From positions 1-7,866 of the forward strand of contig JAUILJ010000343.1 of the NCBI GenBank assembly GCA_030433055.1: 7,866 nucleotides of DNA. Direction: 5' to 3'. Position numbers and translations under genes: made by a program. A model generated the notes under the pieces. The model was not told the DNA's origin. It ran no database searches and saw only the letters and a list, made by a program, of their open reading frames with translations. Source of the stretch: Polyangia bacterium (GTDB lineage: Bacteria > Myxococcota_A > Polyangia > Polyangiales > Polyangiaceae). Positions within the stretch are counted from its first letter, which is position 1, and every line of letters starts with the position of its first letter. This document shows positions 6,691-7,866 of this stretch, piece by piece.

Positions 6691-6911
6691 CTGCTTCAGA
6701 ACCTCGGCCCAGCTCACCTTGGAGCAAGTCTCACGAAGTCGCCGGCTGGGCCCAGTTTTCGCCCGATAGGCGCCGAGGATCTCCGCCTGGACCGGAAGCT
6801 TCACGCCCCGAAGTCGAGTCCTGCGGATCGGGGGGTGAGACGCGCTCGGGCCGCCGCGTTTCGCCTCGGTGTCGATTGACCTGCGGGAGCGTACGGGTCA
6901 AACCATGCGCC
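6691..6911. promoter_or_regulatory. Divergent intergenic region between channel gene and Cys-rich lipoprotein
   Basis: Two genes point away from each other here, so promoters for both must lie in or near this stretch. I could not find a convincing -35/-10 pair for either strand. The one visible element is the inverted repeat TTGACC...GGTCAA at 6876-6901. If the channel protein starts further upstream (GTG at 6804), the shared space shrinks to about 107 bases. Confidence 0.4.
6876..6901. repeat. Inverted repeat TTGACC-N14-GGTCAA, possible operator
   Basis: Perfect 6-base arms at 6876-6881 and 6896-6901 are separated by 14 bases, with arm centres 20 bases apart, about two helical turns. It sits just upstream of the lipoprotein ATG (6912), where a dimeric regulator could block transcription. 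The arms do not extend beyond six bases, so chance occurrence is possible. TTGACC also resembles a -35 box, but no matching -10 follows. Confidence 0.3.
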
Positions 6912-7866
6912 ATGGATTGGCTTCCCCGCGGCGCTGTGAGCGCGCTCGTCTTACTCTGTGCCGGTTGCAGCTCGTTGATCGGCCTGGATGAGTTCAGCGA
7001 CGCCCCGGCAGACTCGGGCGCTGCTGGCTCTGGCGCGCAGGGCGGCAGCGGGGCTCAAGGCGGCAGTGGCAATGCGAGCGGTGACGGAGGCAACGGCGCG
7101 ACCGGCGGTGTGGTGACCGCGTGCACGGGCCAGCCCGACGGGCAGACGTGCACGCTGGCAAGCGACGCTGGAGCAGACGCGGGGAGCTCGGATGCTGGAG
7201 GCGACGCGGCCGATGCTGGTGGCGCTGACGCTGGCAGCTCGGACCGCCGCATTTGCCTGAACGAGCACTGCGTGGTGAGCCGTTGCGGCGATGGCTACTC
7301 CGACCCCGGCCGCGGTGAAGACTGCGACGACAAGCGCAACGGCAACCAGACCGACGGCTGCAAGGACGACTGCCACTACACCTGCGCGAGCGACGACGAC
7401 TGCGTCGCAGGGCTCTTGTGCGTGGTGAGTCAGTGCAACCAGACGACGCACACTTGTGGCCCTCAGAGCGCGGACACGTGCGACGACCAGGACGCTTGCA
7501 CTCAGGACAGCTGCAACAGCAGCAACGGCGAGTGCAGCAACACGCTGATCGATAACGACGGCGACGGCTTCTCCGCGCAGACGTGCAGCGCGACCGGGAT
7601 GTACGCCGACCGGGGCGGCGACTGCGCGGACAACGGGAGCGTCCAGGGCTCCGCCAGTGTGTACCCCGGGGAAATGGACTACTACGCGACGCCACACAAC
7701 ATCGCCGGCTTGAAGCCGTTTGACTACAACTGCGACGGAGTGGAGGAGGAACGATTCAAGTCCGGTTACTCCAAGCAGGCCGTCAGCGCACTGTCCCAAT
7801 TCTCCGGTCGCACCGCTGGCGCCATCGGAAAAACAAACGACCTGGTCAAACTGCTCCGCGGAGCCC
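6912..7866 (+). CDS. Partial cysteine-rich surface lipoprotein with Myxococcus-type Cys repeat and MopE-like motif
   Basis: Translated by hand: 318 codons run from ATG 6912 through the right edge without a stop. Residues 1-19 form a lipoprotein signal ending in lipobox LCAGC (Cys19), followed by Ser-Ser, so outer-membrane retention is likely. Next come a Gly/Ala/Ser linker (36-66), a short Cys pair (71, 80), a DAG-rich linker (85-111), and a Myxococcus cysteine-rich repeat CGDGYSDPG...DCDD...DGC..DC (125-154). A DDQDACTQDSC...GEC cluster follows (191-208). A putative metal-binding motif begins DNDGDGF (214-220), continues GGDCADN and YPGE, and ends FDYNCDGVEE (270-279), as in MopE-like proteins. 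About 20 cysteines suggest many disulfides in an extracellular protein. No Cys occurs after 274. The signal's n-region has a single Arg; a TTG at 6876 would give a more basic leader. No strong ribosome site is visible. Its role is unknown; surface adhesion or metal binding is a guess. Confidence 0.88.
   Translation, partial: MDWLPRGAVSALVLLCAGCSSLIGLDEFSDAPADSGAAGSGAQGGSGAQGGSGNASGDGGNGATGGVVTACTGQPDGQTCTLASDAGADAGSSDAGGDAADAGGADAGSSDRRICLNEHCVVSRCGDGYSDPGRGEDCDDKRNGNQTDGCKDDCHYTCASDDDCVAGLLCVVSQCNQTTHTCGPQSADTCDDQDACTQDSCNSSNGECSNTLIDNDGDGFSAQTCSATGMYADRGGDCADNGSVQGSASVYPGEMDYYATPHNIAGLKPFDYNCDGVEEERFKSGYSKQAVSALSQFSGRTAGAIGKTNDLVKLLRGA
7017..7109 (+). repeat. Gly/Ala/Ser-rich linker with tandem SGAQGG units
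   Basis: Codons 36-66 of the Cys-rich lipoprotein encode a low-complexity tether in which SGAQGG occurs twice in a row (residues 40-51). Third-codon positions differ between copies, so the repeat is older than a fresh slippage event or is selected at the protein level. It probably spaces the folded part from the lipid anchor. Confidence 0.7.
7164..7244 (+). repeat. Asp-Ala-Gly-rich linker
   Basis: Codons 85-111 of the Cys-rich lipoprotein encode repeated DAG units (DAGADAGSSDAGG and DAGGADAGSSD). It is an acidic, flexible spacer typical of myxobacterial surface proteins and sits directly before the cysteine-rich repeat. The acidic run could add weak cation binding, but spacing is the simplest role. 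Confidence 0.65.

Noticed and set aside
6904..6987. Upstream ATG at 6904 as alternative start near the lipoprotein
   Set aside because: It is in a different frame and reaches a stop within 30 codons, without a lipobox.
6951..7799. 282-codon minus-strand frame rich in Ala and Val, resembling a membrane protein
   Set aside because: The hydrophobic residues are the complement of Asp/Gly/Cys codons in the plus-strand lipoprotein, which has clear domain motifs.

Overview
The window is GC-rich and densely coding, and it reads like a member of the Myxococcota. The best lineage marker is an open-ended plus-strand lipoprotein at the right edge. It carries a Myxococcus-type cysteine-rich repeat, Gly/Ala/Ser and Asp/Ala-Gly linkers, and a MopE-like Asp/Cys-rich putative metal-binding motif, an architecture common in myxobacterial surface proteins. 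A second large lipoprotein, with an alpha/beta-hydrolase triad, fits the same setting. No RNA genes, insertion sequences, CRISPR arrays, attachment sites or origins were seen.

Layout, left to right. (1) Positions 1-307, minus: the first 102 codons of a gene that leaves the window. It encodes a small soluble protein, possibly STAS/SpoIIAA-like in fold, and starts in a GTGA overlap with the stop of the gene before it. (2) 304-2403, minus: a secreted, lipid-anchored lipase/esterase-like protein. (3) 2520-5714, minus: a tight four-gene cassette, in transcription order an EthD-domain protein, a short-chain dehydrogenase, a second short-chain dehydrogenase, and an LLM-class flavin/F420-type oxidoreductase. 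Each of its three junctions is a 4-base start/stop overlap (ATGA, GTGA, ATGA). (4) 5836-6690, minus: a small MscS-type mechanosensitive channel. (5) 6912 to the right edge, plus: the partial cysteine-rich lipoprotein, divergent from the channel gene.

The four-gene cassette is the functional centre. Two NAD(P)-dependent alcohol/ketone oxidoreductases, a predicted flavin- or F420-dependent oxidoreductase and an EthD-type dimeric alpha/beta-barrel protein made from one coupled message suggest oxidation and reduction of a small hydrophobic or cyclic molecule. The sequence does not identify the substrate. The lipoprotein hydrolase lies 116 bases downstream on the same strand and could share the transcript, perhaps releasing an ester substrate at the cell surface, but that link is conjecture. 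The channel and the cysteine-rich lipoprotein look unrelated to the cassette.
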